Source: Lactifluus volemus | Lineage: Eukaryota > Basidiomycota > Agaricomycetes > Russulales > Russulaceae | Direction of reading: 5' to 3' | Assembly: GCA_022376515.1 (NCBI GenBank) | Contig: WTXI01000041.1 | Location: 1 to 64,000, forward strand | DNA: 64,000 bases | Shown: positions 1 through 12,080 of the stretch, in pieces | How positions within the stretch are numbered: position 1 is the first letter of the stretch | Layout: the number at the start of each line of letters is the position of its first letter | Notes under the pieces: model-generated | What the model saw: the letters and a program-made list of their open reading frames with translations, nothing else | The model's database searches: none | What the model was told of the DNA's origin: nothing | Program-made: the position numbers and the translations under genes

Positions 1-236
1 TGGCACCGGCAGTGCCGGCAATGGCACCAATGGCACCGCAGTGCCGGCAATGGCACCGGCAGTGCCGGCAATGGCACCGGCAGTGCCGGCAATGGCACCG
101 GCAGTGCCGGCAATGGCACCGGCAGTGCCGGCAATGGGCACCGGCCAGTGCCGGCAATGGCACCGGCAGTGCCGGCAATGGCACCGGCAGTGCCGGCAAT
201 GGCACCGGCAGTGCCGGCAATGGCACCGGCAGTGCC
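1..236. repeat. 21-bp GC-rich minisatellite
   Basis: About 11 tandem copies of a 21-bp unit starting GGCACCGGCAGTGCCGG. The unit contains the palindrome CCGGCAGTGCCGG. One extra G and C near 137-146 shift the phase once. All forward frames stay open because the unit is a multiple of three without stops (reading as GTGSAGN or PAMAPAV repeats), so open frames here are not evidence of a gene. The array continues past the window start. Confidence 0.95.
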
Positions 237-307
237 GGGAGGCTTGGCAACAGCACTGCCGGGAGGCTCAGCAACAGCACTGCCAGCAGTACCGGCAGCA
301 GTGCTAG

Positions 308-800
308 CAGTCTCTAAAGTAAATGGATGATAGATTTGCTATTGACATGCACATTGGCAGTGGCATCTGCAGCACTTATAACTTCGGCAGTGGCTTCGGC
401 AGTTCCGGGCGGCTCGGCAACGGCAGTGCCGGCAGCACCGGCAGCAGCACTAGCAGTCTGTGAAGTAAATGGCAAGCACAATATGATAGATTTGCTATTG
501 GCATGCACATTGGCAGTGGCATCGGCAGCAATTATAACTTCGGCAGTAGCTTCGGCAGTTCCGGGAGGCTCGGCAACAGCAGTGCCGGCGGCACCAGCAG
601 CAGCGCTAGCAGCCTGTAAAGTAAATGGCAAGTACAATAGGACAGATTTGCTATTGACATGCGTGTTGGCAGCCGCATCGGCAGCACTTATAACTTCGGC
701 AGTAGCATCAACAGTTCCAGGAGGTTCGGCAATGGCAGTGCCGGCAGCACCGGCAACACCGGCATTGGCAGTGCCAGCAGCACCAGCAACACTGACATCA
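308..800. repeat. ~150-bp tandem repeat, about three units
   Basis: Three degenerate units of roughly 145-157 bp, each marked by AGTAAATGG (near 319, 465 and 621), then ATAGATTTGCTATTG and a GGCAGTGGCATCGGCAGCA-like segment, and ending in AGCAGTCTGTGAAGTAAATGG. The same markers build the ~170-bp units at 50500-50958 and 51894-52960, so this is one satellite family carried by the TIR element. Open frames of 100-200 codons run through it on both strands and are composition effects. Confidence 0.85.
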
Positions 801-1018
801 GCAGTGCTGGCAGCAATGGCATCAGCTGATCAGCACCAGTTTTTCTGTTCTATCAGCAATACAGGGTTGCTGAACAGCAACACTAATGTATATTATGTAA
901 GTCATCCTAATATGGTATGTCTGCTGAGTGGCTAGCGGGCCCGCTGGCCCGACTGAGTCGATACATTGTATGTCTTCGCTGGGCCGATTGAGTCGATACA
1001 TTGTAGTTTGACTATGTG

Positions 1019-2476
1019 CGGTGAGCGGGTGTAACACAGTTGCGATGAGTGGCTCAGATATTTCAAGACTCTGTACAGACATAAATGAGTGAAATAGTTG
1101 CAGCCATACCATGGGATCTTTCTCGTCTTCTCGCAACGAGTCTGAGCACCAGTGAGCAGAGCACCTGATGCTGAGTGATTCCACGCTAGAACGGAAGGAC
1201 AGAACCTGGCTACATATATGTGCTGTGGAAAAGACTTGCCAATCCAACCTTTTGCATCGGATATCCCACATGCGATACCCCGCAGGATAACCCATTGGAT
1301 CGTGAAGGATGATAAATACGCAAAGAGCCAGATCAAAAACCAAGGTCAGACCGGATGGCCTGAACAACTTGGAGTCTTGGTAACCAAAGAACCGAATGAT
1401 TTGCGGGATGTCGAAGACAAGCTGATGGAAGAAGGTTATCCTGAAGCCCTCAAGTAGAGGGGCATCGATTCGGGCTGTGAGCACTTCCAAGTACTCGCTC
1501 ACACCTTTGAAATTGAAGCGCGTGAGAGCGGGGAGAACAAACCGGGTCGGTGGCGGTAAAGGTCGGTTTCTTCGTTTGGGGTGAAGTGTCGGGGATTTGA
1601 AATCGATCTGAAGGGATTCGAGCTTTGGCAACGCAGACAGGCATCTGGCCATTGTTTCGGGTGGGATATACCCAGAATTAGGTATATTGTAAAGAAGAAG
1701 AGATCTGAGATGAATTGCAGACCCGAGTCGTCTTGGGATTGAGATTTCCCCCAAAGTTAGATGTTGTAGATTTGGGGCGGATCCATTCAAGAATATATTG
1801 TCCACTGCCATTACATCAGATTCCACACATTGAAGAGTTGTCAATGCTGGAAATGGCTCCTGCGCCACTGTGGTAATTTGTTCCCAAACAAAATCCGGGA
1901 GATTGATGACTCTGATTTCGGATACGCGATCACGACGCTCCAATGCGGCAATCAAGTCGTCGAAACGGTCCTCTGAGTCGCCTGGCTTTAACGCATCTGA
2001 TAACCAGTCAACCAGGAGAGGAAATGGAGGCCAGATATCCAGCATTGCTCTCACTGGCCGGTCTGATGTGCAGACGATTTGCAAATCGAGACGGTGTGGC
2101 GATGCAAAAATGACAAATCGCCATCTTCGGCACACGTGCACCAGCTTAAGCCAATACCCATGCCAATCCTCAATGACATAACCCCGACTCTGCGACTCCT
2201 TGTAGGCGTAGAATATCTCCAGTAGGACATCATCTGGGAGGGATCCGATGGTCACTCGTGGGAGCACCATCCCTGCGTGATTCGACTCAGCAATCGGTGC
2301 AGTGGCTCCAGATGAATCCTACCTGGTCCTTGTTGGATAAACAATTCCTTGAGGCACTTTGCAACTCCCTTTTCTCTCTTTGAGCCTAGGGGACCGTGAC
2401 GGCCACCAACCTCTATCAGAGAGGTCCTAGGGAATGAGTAGTGGGTAGTAATATTGTTTGACTGGGAGGATAGCAT
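1019..2476 (-). pseudogene. F-box-like gene 1, C-terminus cut off by TIR element
   Basis: Exon 1 (2476-2323) starts MLSSQSNNITT and ends KELFIQQGP. A 50-nt intron (2322-2273, GTAGGA...CACGCAG) in phase 1 leads to exon 2 at 2272, which continues G-MVLPRVTIGSLPDDVLLEIFYAY. The F-box core LPDDVLLEIF and the LVHVCRRWR motif are intact. The leucine-rich remainder runs in frame to about ATVLHPLT, where the TIR element (1-1018) begins, removing roughly the last 50 residues, including the VQSFVAARQ...GRPVTV ending seen in paralogues. Family role: F-box proteins bind Skp1 and present substrates to SCF E3 ligases; the substrate is unknown. A read-through product ending inside the element is possible. 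The ATG at 2270 is an alternative start. Confidence 0.85.
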
Positions 2477-4291
2477 GTCGCAAGTAGTACGTGCTTGAGT
2501 GGAATAGCAGCGTGAGTAATTTAGGAGAGACTGCGTCGGGGATGATCTATCAGATTTGAAGCTTGAAGACTCAGAGGTATATCTGTCCTGGTATTGCGCA
2601 CAGCATTCCACATACATGTCACGGACACGTGCTCGACATAGCCACCGTGAGATACGATGAACTTGAAGAAGATGAGATAAGATAGCATCGCTCATCAGAT
2701 CTACCCGCTCCCCGTCTTTGTTGATTTTCCTCCACCACTCAGGCATCACGATAAAGGTCAACGCCCACATTCACCCTGGGACCGTGTGCATGCAACTCAT
2801 TACTGACACTCATTCCTCATTAACTGTTGTCCCTAGAACACAGTATCTTGCTGCCTTTCACAATGTTTTCACACTAGAGAGGATTTCACGGTGCAATGTG
2901 AGCCCTGCCCTATCCCTCTCTGGTGACTCAACTTATAGTTCAATTGATATGCAACTTGAATTCTAGTAGGGTCTGTTGGAGGACTAAGACAGTGTGTAAT
3001 AGTCCATCTGTCCTTAGATCCATCTAATACTTTGTTTCCGTCACAGAATGAACACTCATTATCTTCGCACGTCCACTGGAGCCTCACACGTTGCCCTTGA
3101 GCTCACGAATGAGGATATCAGAGCGCTCCAAATGATTGTAGATGTGAATTCTCTTCTTAATAACACGCGCAAGGACCCGAGTTCGATGTCGAGTGCGACA
3201 TGATAATAGCCAGTTCACGACCACGTCTTCCACACCTGCTCCATGGAAAAACCGATGCATGTCACTGCACCTGCAGAGCCTGCTGAGCGCGGCCGAAACC
3301 GCGTGCTGCGCTAGTAGCCTTATTTCAGTTTTTCGCATATGACGTGTAGATGGAGTCATTTGTAGCGCGAATTGGGACAAGACCCGTCTAGCCTCAGGGC
3401 CACGCCCTTGCGAGCCTCATCTTTTTATTCCGCGACAGAACTTTCATTCGTTCTATTAATGCCTCAGCGATTTTGATAATCAATCTTTCTTCAAGTACTC
3501 CGAGTCGCGCGAAGAACTTCAAAGTTGAGGGTGAGTGCGAGTTTGCGAGATGCTCGCACCGTAACACGCTGGTATGCCGTTTATGCAAATACTGATCCAT
3601 GTCACGCGTGAGACAAGTCTGGTGTACGAACGAAGGAAGCTGTTCGGAGCATGTATTAGGACGACCAGCACAACCAGATGGGGGTCGTCGACGCTAGCGC
3701 ATGCTACTAGTAGTCATTGGGACAGATGCGGGAGTATTTCTAACTCAAGTTGGGCATTCTACTTCTTCCCATCTACATTATTTTTCTGGCTCTCGATGGT
3801 CTAGCCCATGCAAGCGTACCCCGCATCAATCCTCCGCTTGGCCTCCATGGTCGCCGTCACAATATTTGCTCAATCAGGTTCAAGGGATTATACAAGAAGC
3901 AGGGGTAACTCTAAGGAGACAAACAGGTACCCGCAAACAGAAGGGAGCTAGGAAAACGTTAAAGCGTTTGATATAACGACAGCAAAGGAGATGAAGAGAA
4001 AGGTCAGAGGAATCCACGATAAAGAGGAACATACGAAGACCTAAGTCACGGTAGAACATCAATAACTGAAACCGTAACGTAAACGTTGGCCGTGGCAGAA
4101 GTGGCATTGCGGAGTCCAATGCGGAGTATAGGTCATGGCTTGGTGGCATACCTGCGGCCCAGGATCGCCGTCAGAGCAAGATAACCGGACGAGTGCAGAA
4201 AGTGGAAGAGGGAAAGGAACGAGTTGAAACACGAAAATGTAGATGGTTCCAACTTGAAGGATAGCCCTGCGCTGACCTTATGATGTCGTCA
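2477..4291. other. Duplicated spacer upstream of F-box gene 1
   Basis: No gene called. The part near the F-box start carries CACGTG (2626-2631) and AGATAAGATAG (2675-2685), motifs repeated upstream of other copies. At 3099-3180 is a recurrent block with a plus-strand frame reading ELTNEDIRALQMIVDVNSLL; the opposite strand is also open over 3084-3380. From about 3390 the sequence (GTGTACGAACGAAGG, ATTAGGACGACCAGCACAACC and following) matches 19.3-19.9 and 43.9-44.4 kb and leads into the fragment at 4292. Confidence 0.6.
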
Positions 4292-4960
4292 CTAAGATTT
4301 GTGGCGAGAGGCGGCTATGGGGCGACCACAGTGCTGGCGGGCTGCGATGAACAATTGTACCTTGTTGTGCAGCTTCGTCTGACGTATCTCCAATGACGGA
4401 AAGGGTGTAGTGAGGAGAACTCTTCGGCAGTCGATTCTCCCGTGAGCCCACGTAATGCAGCTTCGATGAACGGCTCTAGCGTGGTGGGTATTTCAAGACT
4501 CCGGAAAGAAGGAAATGAGTGGAGCCATACCGTGGGATCAATGTCAGTGTCTGGAGCTGGCCGGTTGCACTAGATGAGGGGTTCCACGCTGGAGCGAAAG
4601 GGCAGTATATGACTGCATATCTATGCCACGGAAAATACTTGCCAATTCAACCTGTTGCATTTAATGCGCCATGAGCGGTACATCGCAGGGGAAAGGAGAT
4701 GGAGGCGCGGTGGCCATTATGGTGACACACATTGAGATTCAATTTTGACTGCGACTAAATGTGAATGACTGACTCTGGGCGACCAAAAAACCAAATGGTT
4801 TGGGGGATGTCAAAGACAAGTTTATTGAAGAAGTATGTATATCTTGAACTCATTCGGGCTGCGAGGACTACCAGGCCTGAAAAACAACCAAGTGAGAGCG
4901 GAGAGAAAAAAGCGGGCCGGTGCGATCGCGGACAGGCATGTGACTCGGATCCACTCGAGG
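4292..4960 (-). pseudogene. Truncated F-box fragment, copy B1
   Basis: This is the C-terminal half of an F-box-like gene, ending on the minus strand in SRHKS and a TAG at 4292-4294. Similarity to the long exon of paralogues runs to about 4955 (GCGATCGCGGACAGGCATGTG on the plus strand) and then stops, so the F-box, intron and exon 1 are absent. Frames are broken by several indels. The same 3' half with the same upstream limit recurs at 20125-20790 and 44787-45345, so the truncation is older than the duplication. Confidence 0.8.
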
Positions 4961-5973
4961 AGACGTTGAAGTCCTTGGGGTGAAGCAGCTTAGCGTTGCG
5001 GGAGAGACCCTCTAAGCAGCCAAGATGTGATGACTTATTGGTCCAGCTTTCATCGGATCCGGGACACTGACACGCCACCATGGCAATCCTCGAGGGAGTT
5101 GTGCAGGAACGACGAGGACACTGGCACTGCGTGGCAATGTCATTTCTCCAGTACAGTCACCTTATCCTCTTTTTTTTTTCTCGTTGCAGAACTTACATTC
5201 ATTGACCTCGCACGTCCGCCAGTAGAATCCTTACCCACTGGCCCTCTGAGTCGAGCTCAAAACTTGAAATGAAGATGTCAGAGTGCTCCTCATGATCATC
5301 GACGATGCCAGTGTAAATATCTTCTTCAACAACTCGGAGTCAGACCGTCGATTCGGACGCGCACAGCGTTGCGCTCTTTTGCGGGCCTTGTAATCGGGAT
5401 TGTCCAAATGCCGGTTTCTATCTTTCTTAGGTCGCGATGCAGGGTGGTGTAAGCTGGTCAACGGGGGTGGGTATTCCTGACCCGTGTTGCCACCCAAATG
5501 TATCACAACCATGGGTCTTCCCCACCACCACAATAGAATCTCCTTCGTTCCACAACTCTCAATCTTACAATACGTTCAAAAACTCATAGCTACGGGTGGT
5601 AGTACTAGCGCAATTCAGTACAAATGTAAATAAAGGAAACCGGGCTTACGCAAGTTATGGTAATAAAAGGGGAAGGGTCTCGAACTAAGGTAGAACGTAG
5701 CACGGGGTGTTGTAAGCCGCCTGGGACAAGAATAAAAATAGCACAGCGGAATCAATGATAGGACAGGACTCGGAGAAGCAAGGCATGCTAAAACGACATC
5801 AACGAAACTGAGACAATACGGGTTATTGGCGATTTGAGGGGGAAGTAAATGTGATATGGGCCAGTGTAACACGCTGAGGCATCGAAGGTGGCCATGGTTA
5901 AGGTTGTGGAGTACAATCCTCGGATGACGGGGAGGGCACGGGCTGGTAGCATACGGGCGGTCCATGGTCGCCG
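4961..5973. other. Duplicated spacer
   Basis: No gene called. A T-rich tract with TTTCTCGTTGCAG (5165-5189) precedes the recurrent block, here carrying a stop in the plus frame (ELKT*NEDVRVLLMI). From 5590 to 5973 is the conserved region 3' of the F-box gene at 5974 (CAATTCAGTACAAATGTAAA..., GGACTCGGAGAAGCAAGGCATGC..., GGCGGTCCATGGTCGCCGTCAGG). It probably covers the 3' UTR and terminator of that minus-strand gene. Open frames such as MDRPYA... on the minus strand shift between copies and are not supported as coding. Confidence 0.55.
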
Positions 5974-7601
5974 TCAGGAATGTGAAGATGATGGGAGAAA
6001 GATGGATGGTGTATATTTGCGGTGAGAGACAGTTATTACAGGGCGACCAGGTTGTTGGCGTACTGCAACGAGTGATTGTATGACATGCTGCGCAGTTTCG
6101 TCTGACATATCGGTATACCTCAGAACGGAAAGGGTGTGTAGCGAGGGGAGTACATCATCAGTTGGTTGTCCGGTGAGCGGGTGTACCACAGTTGCGATGA
6201 GCGGCTCAGATATTTCAAGACTCTGGACAGTGGTAAAGGAGCGAAAAATCTGGAGCCATAGTGTGGGATCTATCTCGTCTTCTGGCGAGGAGTCTGAGTG
6301 AGGGGTGAACCTAATGTTGAGCGACTCCACGCCACAGTGGAAGAACAAAATCTGGCTGCATATTTGTGCTATGGAAAAGACTTGCCAATCCAACCCTTCG
6401 CACAGGAATGTTTGAGACCAATTGCAACGTCTCGCGGGATAACGAATTGGAGTGGAAAAAAAGATAGTGGCGTAGCTCAGATTAAAATAAAGGGTCAGAC
6501 TGGATGGCTTGAACGTGTCTTGGTGACCAAGGAACCGAATGATTTGCGGGATGTCGAAGACAAGCTGATGGAAGAAGGTTACGTCAAAGTGCTCGAGTAG
6601 AGGGGCATCGATTTGAGCTGTGAGGACTTCCAAGTACTCGCTCACACCTTTAAATCTCAACCGAGTGAGAGCGGGGAGAACAAACCGGGTCTGTGGCGGT
6701 ACAGGTCGGTTTCTTCGTTTGGGTTGAGGAGTCGGGGATTTGAATGTGACAACAAAGAATTCGAGCCTCGGCAACGCAGACAGGGATGTGGCCATTGTCT
6801 CGGGTGGGATGTACCCAGAATTAGGTATATTCTCAAGATGAAGAGATCTGAGATGAGTTGCAAACCTGAGTTGTCTTGGGATTGAGATTCCCCATAAAGC
6901 TAGATGTCGTAAATTTGGGGTGGATCCATTCAAGAATATCTCGCCCACTGGCACCGCTAACCCATCATATTGCGCTAAGTCAAGACGTGTCAATGCCGGA
7001 AATGGCTCCTGCGCCACTTTGGTAATTCTTTCCCATACAAAACCCGGGAGATCGCTGACAGTGATTGCGTGTACGCGATTACGATGCTCCAATACGCCAA
7101 AGAAGTTGTCGAAATGGCTCTCGCCTGGCTTTTCGGTATAACCGTAGAAGTTAACCAGGAGAGGAAATGCAGGCCAGATATCCAGCATTTTTCTCACAAG
7201 CCGTCTCGGTGTGCAGAGAAGTTGCAAATTGAGACCGTGTGGCGATGCAAAGATGACCAATCGCCACCTTCGGCACACGTGCACTAGCCTAGGCCAACAG
7301 TCATGCCAAGAGTACGGGAAATCCAACTTTTTGGAGGCATAGAATATCTCTAATAGGACATCGTCGGGGAGCAATCCAATGGTCACTCGTGGGAGCACCA
7401 TCCCTGTGTGATTCAATTCAGCAGTCGTTGTGGTGGCTCCAACTGAATCCTACCTTGTCTTTGTTGAATAAACAATTCCTTGCGGCGATTTTCAACCCTT
7501 TTCTCTCTTTTTGAGCCTAAGGAACGGCCACCAATCTCTATCAGAGAGGTCGTAGGGAATGGGTAACGGGTAGTAATATTGCTTGGCTGAGGGGATAGCA
7601 T
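5974..7601 (-). CDS. F-box-like protein 2 (intact)
   Basis: Two exons: 7601-7454 and 7403-5974, separated by a 50-nt phase-1 intron (7453-7404, GTAGGA...CACACAG), giving 525 residues. Exon 1 starts MLSPQPSNITT and ends KELFIQQRQ; exon 2 opens G-MVLPRVTIGL. The F-box core LPDDVLLEIF lies at residues 61-70 and VCRRWR at about 92-97. The rest is a leucine-rich, irregular repeat region with the family landmarks VRKMLDIWPAFPL, ALEHRNRVHAI, EPFPALTRL, GYIPPETMATSLSALP and RFVLPALTRL. It ends PVITVSHRKYTPSIFLPSSSHS, a longer tail than most copies. Expected role: Skp1-binding SCF substrate receptor. If the upstream exon is not used, translation could start at 7401 (MVLP). Confidence 0.88.
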
Positions 7602-8936
7602 GTCACGAGCGGTACGTTTTCGAGTTGAGTAGCAGCGTTAGTAATTCAGGACAGATTGTGTTGGGGGATAATTGCTATCGAAGACAAAGACCTCGGACTC
7701 AAGAGGCATTGCGCACAGCATATGGGTTGTCACGGACACGTGCTCAACGTAACAGCAACCGCAATTGGCCGCTAAGATAAGATAACATGACTCATCAGAT
7801 CTACGTGACCTGAGCATCAGCTTAGTAGGAAAACCCCCGATACGCCCAATTCACATCCGATGCGAATAGGCAGAGGACGGTGCGTGGTAATTTCATTTCT
7901 TCAGTATAGTCACCTCATCCGTTTTTTCCCGTTGCAGAATTTACATAAATTCTCATCGCACGTCCGCTAAAGCCCTTACTACCCACTGGCCCTCCGAGTC
8001 GAGCGCACAGATGACGATGTCAGAGTATTCCTCATGATCGGCGATGTAAATATCTTCAAACTCGCCCGGTGGCCCTGAGATTCAGGTCGAGTGCGACGCG
8101 CTAAAAGAAAATGGAAAAACTGATACATCCCTGCAGAGTCTATCTACCGCGGCCGGAAGCTCGGCCACGTTGTTCGTATCTTTCGCATATGCGACAAGCT
8201 GAGCGTGAGAAATGAGTCATTTCGTATTAGTAGCACGAATTGGAACAACTGCTGGCACGCGCAGCCTGAGCGTCGCGCTCTTTGCGGGTTTATAATCGGC
8301 GGGATTGTCCGCGCCCTTATTTCTATGGTGGTGGCTGATTTGGACGCAAGCACACCTCGCACATATCATCTACTTTGCCTTCTTCCCCACCACCTGCCCA
8401 ATCAAGTAGAAGGGAGTGTCACTCCTTCGTTCCAAAAACTCTCAAACTTTCAATATATTGAAAAGCTACGGGTGATGCCATAGTACTAGCACAATTCAGT
8501 AAAAATGAACACGAAGGAGGTCTGGCAATCGGAAGGTAGGGAGAGAAGTGGGGAAGGGTCGAGAACTAAGGTAGAACGCAGCACGAGGTGTAGTAAACAG
8601 TCTGAGACAAGAGGAGAAATAGCACACGTGAAAAACAAAAACACCCGATATATGTACATAAGGACTCGGAGACGCAAGGACATGCTAGAACATCATCAAC
8701 GTGATACGGACCAATGTAACATGTTGAGGCATTGAAGGTGATTGTGGCCGAGGTTGTGGAGTACAGGCCTGGACGATCCGGAGGGCATGAGTTGATGGCA
8801 TACTGGCGGTCCATGGTCGCCGTCAGGAAAGTGAAGATAATGGGACAAACGTGAGGGTGGGAGGAAAAAGAAAGGGTGAAACAAAGTGGTCAAGAACGAC
8901 AGGTGCGTGGACCATATGATGTCCTCAAGTAGGTTT
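7602..8936. other. Duplicated spacer
   Basis: No gene called. It holds the promoter-side motifs of F-box gene 2 (listed separately), the recurrent block at 7940-8090 (plus frame ERTDDDVRVFLMIGDVNIF), then the conserved 3' flank of F-box gene 3 (about 8430-8936), including GGACTCGGAGACGCAAGGACATG and GGCGGTCCATGGTCGCCGTCAGG. Confidence 0.55.
7737..7794 (-). promoter_or_regulatory. Conserved upstream motif set of F-box gene 2
   Basis: About 135-195 bp upstream of the exon-1 ATG are CACGTG (7737-7742, E-box type), AGATAAGATAA (7775-7784, two overlapping GATA sites) and TGACTCA (7788-7794, Gcn4/AP-1 type bZIP site). The same order recurs upstream of other copies, with losses in some, for example near 10619-10780, 26163-26325, 48120-48270 and 56297-56410. 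Conservation may be partly due to recent duplication, so regulatory function is inferred from motif identity only. Confidence 0.45.
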
Positions 8937-10534
8937 TCAGCGAGAGACAGTCACCGGGCGACCAGAGCGTTGGCGGGCTGCGACGAATGATTGTATGTCT
9001 TGCCGCACGGTTTCGTCTGACACGTGCCCCAGAACGAAAAGGGTGTGTAGCGAGGGGAGTATATCGGCGGCTGCTTGTCCGGTAAGCAGGGGTAACGCAG
9101 TTGCGATGAGCTGCTCAGATATTCCAAGACTCTGGACAGAGCTAAATGAGTGAAAAAGTTGGAGCCATAGCGTAGGATCTATCTCCGAGTCCTCTTCTCG
9201 CAAGGAGTCTGAACACCAGCGATCGTACCTAATGTTGAGCGACTCCACGCTAGAACGGAAGGACAGAATCTGGCTGCATATCTGTGTTATGGAAAAGACT
9301 TGCCAATCCAACCTTTGGCACCAAATTTGCCACGTGGGAGACCTCTCAGGACCCTTTAGATCGTAACCGATGGTAGAGGCCCAGGGAAAAAAAAGCAAGG
9401 TCAGACTGGATGGCCTGAACAACTTGAAGTCTTGGTGACCAAAGAATCGAATGATTTGTGGGATGTCGAAGACAGGTTGATTGAAGAAGTCAATGTCGAA
9501 GTACTCGAGTAGAGGGGCATCGATTTGAGCTGTGAGGACTTCCAAGTACTCGCTCACACCTTTAAATGTGAACTGAGTGAGAGCGGGGAGAATAAACCGG
9601 GTCGGTGGCGGTACAGGTCGGTTTCTTCGTTTCGGTTGAGGCGTACGACATTCGAACCTGATGGTGAGGAATTCGAGCTGTGGCAACGCAGACAGGGATG
9701 TGGCCACTGTCTCAGGTGGGATGTACCCAAATTTAGGTATATCGGCAAGATAAAGTGATCTGAGATGAGTTGCAGACCCGAGTCGTCTTGGGATTGAAAT
9801 TCCTTCTAAACCTAGATGTTGTAAAGTTGGGGCGGATCCATTCAAGAATATATCGCCTGATACCAATCCATCATATTGCGCTATGTGAAGACTTGTCAAT
9901 GCCGGAAATGGCTCCTGCACCACTGTGGTAATTTGTTCCCATACAAAGCCCGGGAGATCTCTGACAGCGATTTCGTGTACGCGATCACGACGCTCCAGCG
10001 CGGCAAAGAAGTTGTCGAAATGGTCCTCGCTTGACTCTGCCAGATGATCGTAGAAGTCAACCACGAGGGGAAATGCAGGCCATATATTCAGCATTTTTCT
10101 CACAGGCCATGTTGGTGTGCAATAAAGTTGCAAATTGAGACGGTGTGGCGATGCAAAAATGAGAAATCGCCATCTTCGGCACACGTGCACCAGCCGAGGC
10201 CGACAGTCATGCCACGAGTGATAACAATACCCCTCACGTGACTTCCTGTAGGCATCGAATATCTCTAGTAGGACCTCGTCGGGGAGCGATCCGATGGTCA
10301 CTCGTGGGAGCACCATTCCTGCGTGATCCAACTCAGAAACCGTTGCAGTGGCTGAGACCCCATCTTACCTGGTCCTTGTTGGATAAACAACTCCTTGCGG
10401 CGATTTCCAACACTCTTTTCTCTCTTTGAGCCCACTAGTAGGGCCTGGGAACGGTGATGGCCAACAACTTCTATCAGAGAGGCCTTGGGGAATGAGCAGT
10501 TAGTAGTAACGTTGTTTGGCTTGGAGGATAGCAT
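8937..10534 (-). CDS. F-box-like protein 3 (intact)
   Basis: Exon 1 10534-10369 (starts MLSSKPNNVTT, ends KELFIQQGP; it carries a few extra residues, VGHHRSQALLVGS, compared with other copies). The intron is 10368-10319 (50 nt, strong donor GTAAGA). Exon 2 is 10318-8937; total 515 residues. The F-box reads LPDEVLLEIFDAYR, followed by PRLVHVCRRWRFLIFASPHRLNLQL. The leucine-rich C-terminal region is uninterrupted and ends RQRSGRPVTVSR. The acceptor-proximal codon is GGA rather than GGG. The frame is open further upstream of the chosen Met (to 10654), so the N-terminus could be longer; the chosen Met matches the start in other copies. Confidence 0.87.
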
Positions 10535-12080
10535 GTCGCAAGTGGTAAGTTTTCGAGTGGAATAGCGATCCTGGTCATTGCGCACTAAGTTGCGCACAGC
10601 ATTCCAAATGAATCTCACGGACACGTGCTTAACAGTGACACAGCCACCAAACAAATAGCTCGTTACGTATGATAGCTCGTATTATCTTGCCACTGGCAGT
10701 TGTTCAAGATGAGTGCGCCATAGGTTAACAGACATGAAATATGATACAGTAAGATAAGATAACGTCATGATGACTCATCAGACTTCATGATCTGAGACCC
10801 GAGCCAGCAGTCAGCTTAGCCGGAAAACCCCCGATAGGATGGTTTTTAGGATCTGGCTTTCATCGGACCCTGAGTCGGGCCAGTCGGCATCATAGCAGCC
10901 TAAGTCACACCACTGCAGGGAGGCTGCAGAGGACGGTGCGTGACATTTTATTTCTTCAGTGCAGTCACCGTGACCTCATCCGTTTTCTCGTTGGAGAATT
11001 TATATTCATTCTCTTCCCACGTCTGCTAAAACCATTACCCACTGGTCTCCAAGTCGAGCTTACAAACGAGGGCGTCAGAGTATTCCTCATGACCGGCGGC
11101 GTAAGTATCTGGTTTCAACAACTCGCGCGCCAATGACCCCGAGTTCAATTAGAGGTCCGAGTGTGACGTGATAACAAGAGCTTCAAGCGGTTCACGAATA
11201 CGAAATCTTCCTCGTACGCTAAAAAATATAGAAAAACTGACACATCCCTGCAGAGCCTACTTATCGCGGCAGAAAGCTCCGAGTCGGCCATGCTGCGCTA
11301 CTAGTAGCTTCACATGTACGACAAGCTGGGCACGAGAGATGTGTCATTTCGTAGCAGGAATTGGGACGACCACCGACGCGCGCAGCATCCCGCGCTTTGC
11401 GGGCCTTATCGGGATTGCCCGAATTGTCGGTTTCTATCTTTCCCAGGTCGCGATGCAGGGTCGTATACGCTGGTCAACGGTTGTGGATATTCCTGACCCG
11501 TGTTTCCGCCCCAATGTATCACAACCACAGCTCTTCCCCACCACTACAATGTTTGTTCAATCAGACAGAATCTCGTTTGTTCTACAACTCTCAATCTTAC
11601 AATATGTTTAAAACTCATAGCTACGGGTGGTAGTACTAGCGCAATTCAGTACAAATGTAAACGAAGGAAACCGGGCGTACGCAAGTTATGGTAAGAAAAG
11701 GAAAGGGCCTCGAACAAAGATAGAACGCAGCGCGAGGTGTGGTAAGAGGAAACAAAGAGAGAAGTAGCAGGGAAATTAACAATAGAGGACTCGGAGACGC
11801 AAGGAATACTAGAACATCATCAGTGAAACTGAGGCAATACGGGGTATTAGTGACTGGAGGGGGAAGTAAACGTGATACGGGCGAGTGTAACATCCCGAGG
11901 CACCAAAGGTGGTCATGACAAAGGTTCTGGCGATGCGGAGGGCACGGGTTGATAGCATACGGGCAGTCGATAGTCGCCGTCAGGAAAGTGAAGATAATGG
12001 GATAAAGGTGAGGGTGGGAGGAAAAAGAGTGGGTGGAAAGAAGTGGTCAAGAACGACAGTGCGTGGACCATATGATGTCC
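10535..12080. other. Duplicated spacer
   Basis: No gene called. CACGTG near 10619 and GATAAGATAA plus TGACTCA near 10750-10785 are the promoter-type motifs of gene 3. A recurrent block at 10985-11130 follows a TTTTCTCGTTGGAG tract (plus frame ELTNEGVRVFLMTGG). From 11590 to 12080 is the 3' flank of gene 4 (ACTAGCGCAATTCAGTACAAATG through CGTGGACCATATGATGTCC). Confidence 0.5.

Larger units (their letters stand above)
1..1018. mobile_element. Right end of a TIR element inserted in an F-box gene
   Basis: Sequence from the window start to 1018 is foreign to the F-box gene that resumes at 1019 with CGGTGAGCGGGTG, a stretch found uninterrupted in the paralogue near 6171. Read inward from 1018 on the minus strand, the end is CACATAGTCAAACTACAATG, followed by a second TACAATGTATCGA motif about 40 bp in. 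The same terminal sequence occurs at both ends of the element at 49583-54845. The interior (1-800) is minisatellite of the same family as in that element. The left end and its target-site copy lie outside the window; the expected duplication would be CGGTGAG. No transposase is visible, so this is probably a non-autonomous element. Confidence 0.85.

Noticed and set aside
1..330. Alanine/glycine-rich small proteins in the 21-bp repeat
   Set aside because: All forward frames are open because the unit is 21 bp without stops; there is no start context or flanking coding sequence.
5615..5965. Minus-strand frames downstream of F-box stops (MDRPYA..., HWPISHLLPPQI...)
   Set aside because: They recur in most spacers, but with different frames, starts and internal indels; more likely 3' UTR.
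6080..6600. Plus-strand frames of 70-150 codons antisense to the F-box genes
   Set aside because: They recur opposite every copy because the paralogues share sequence; their ends move with indels while the minus frame is preserved.
7402..7416. MNHTG/MNHAG as start of the F-box proteins
   Set aside because: These codons lie inside the conserved intron (between donor GTAGGA and acceptor CACACAG/CACGCAG), so they are removed by splicing.
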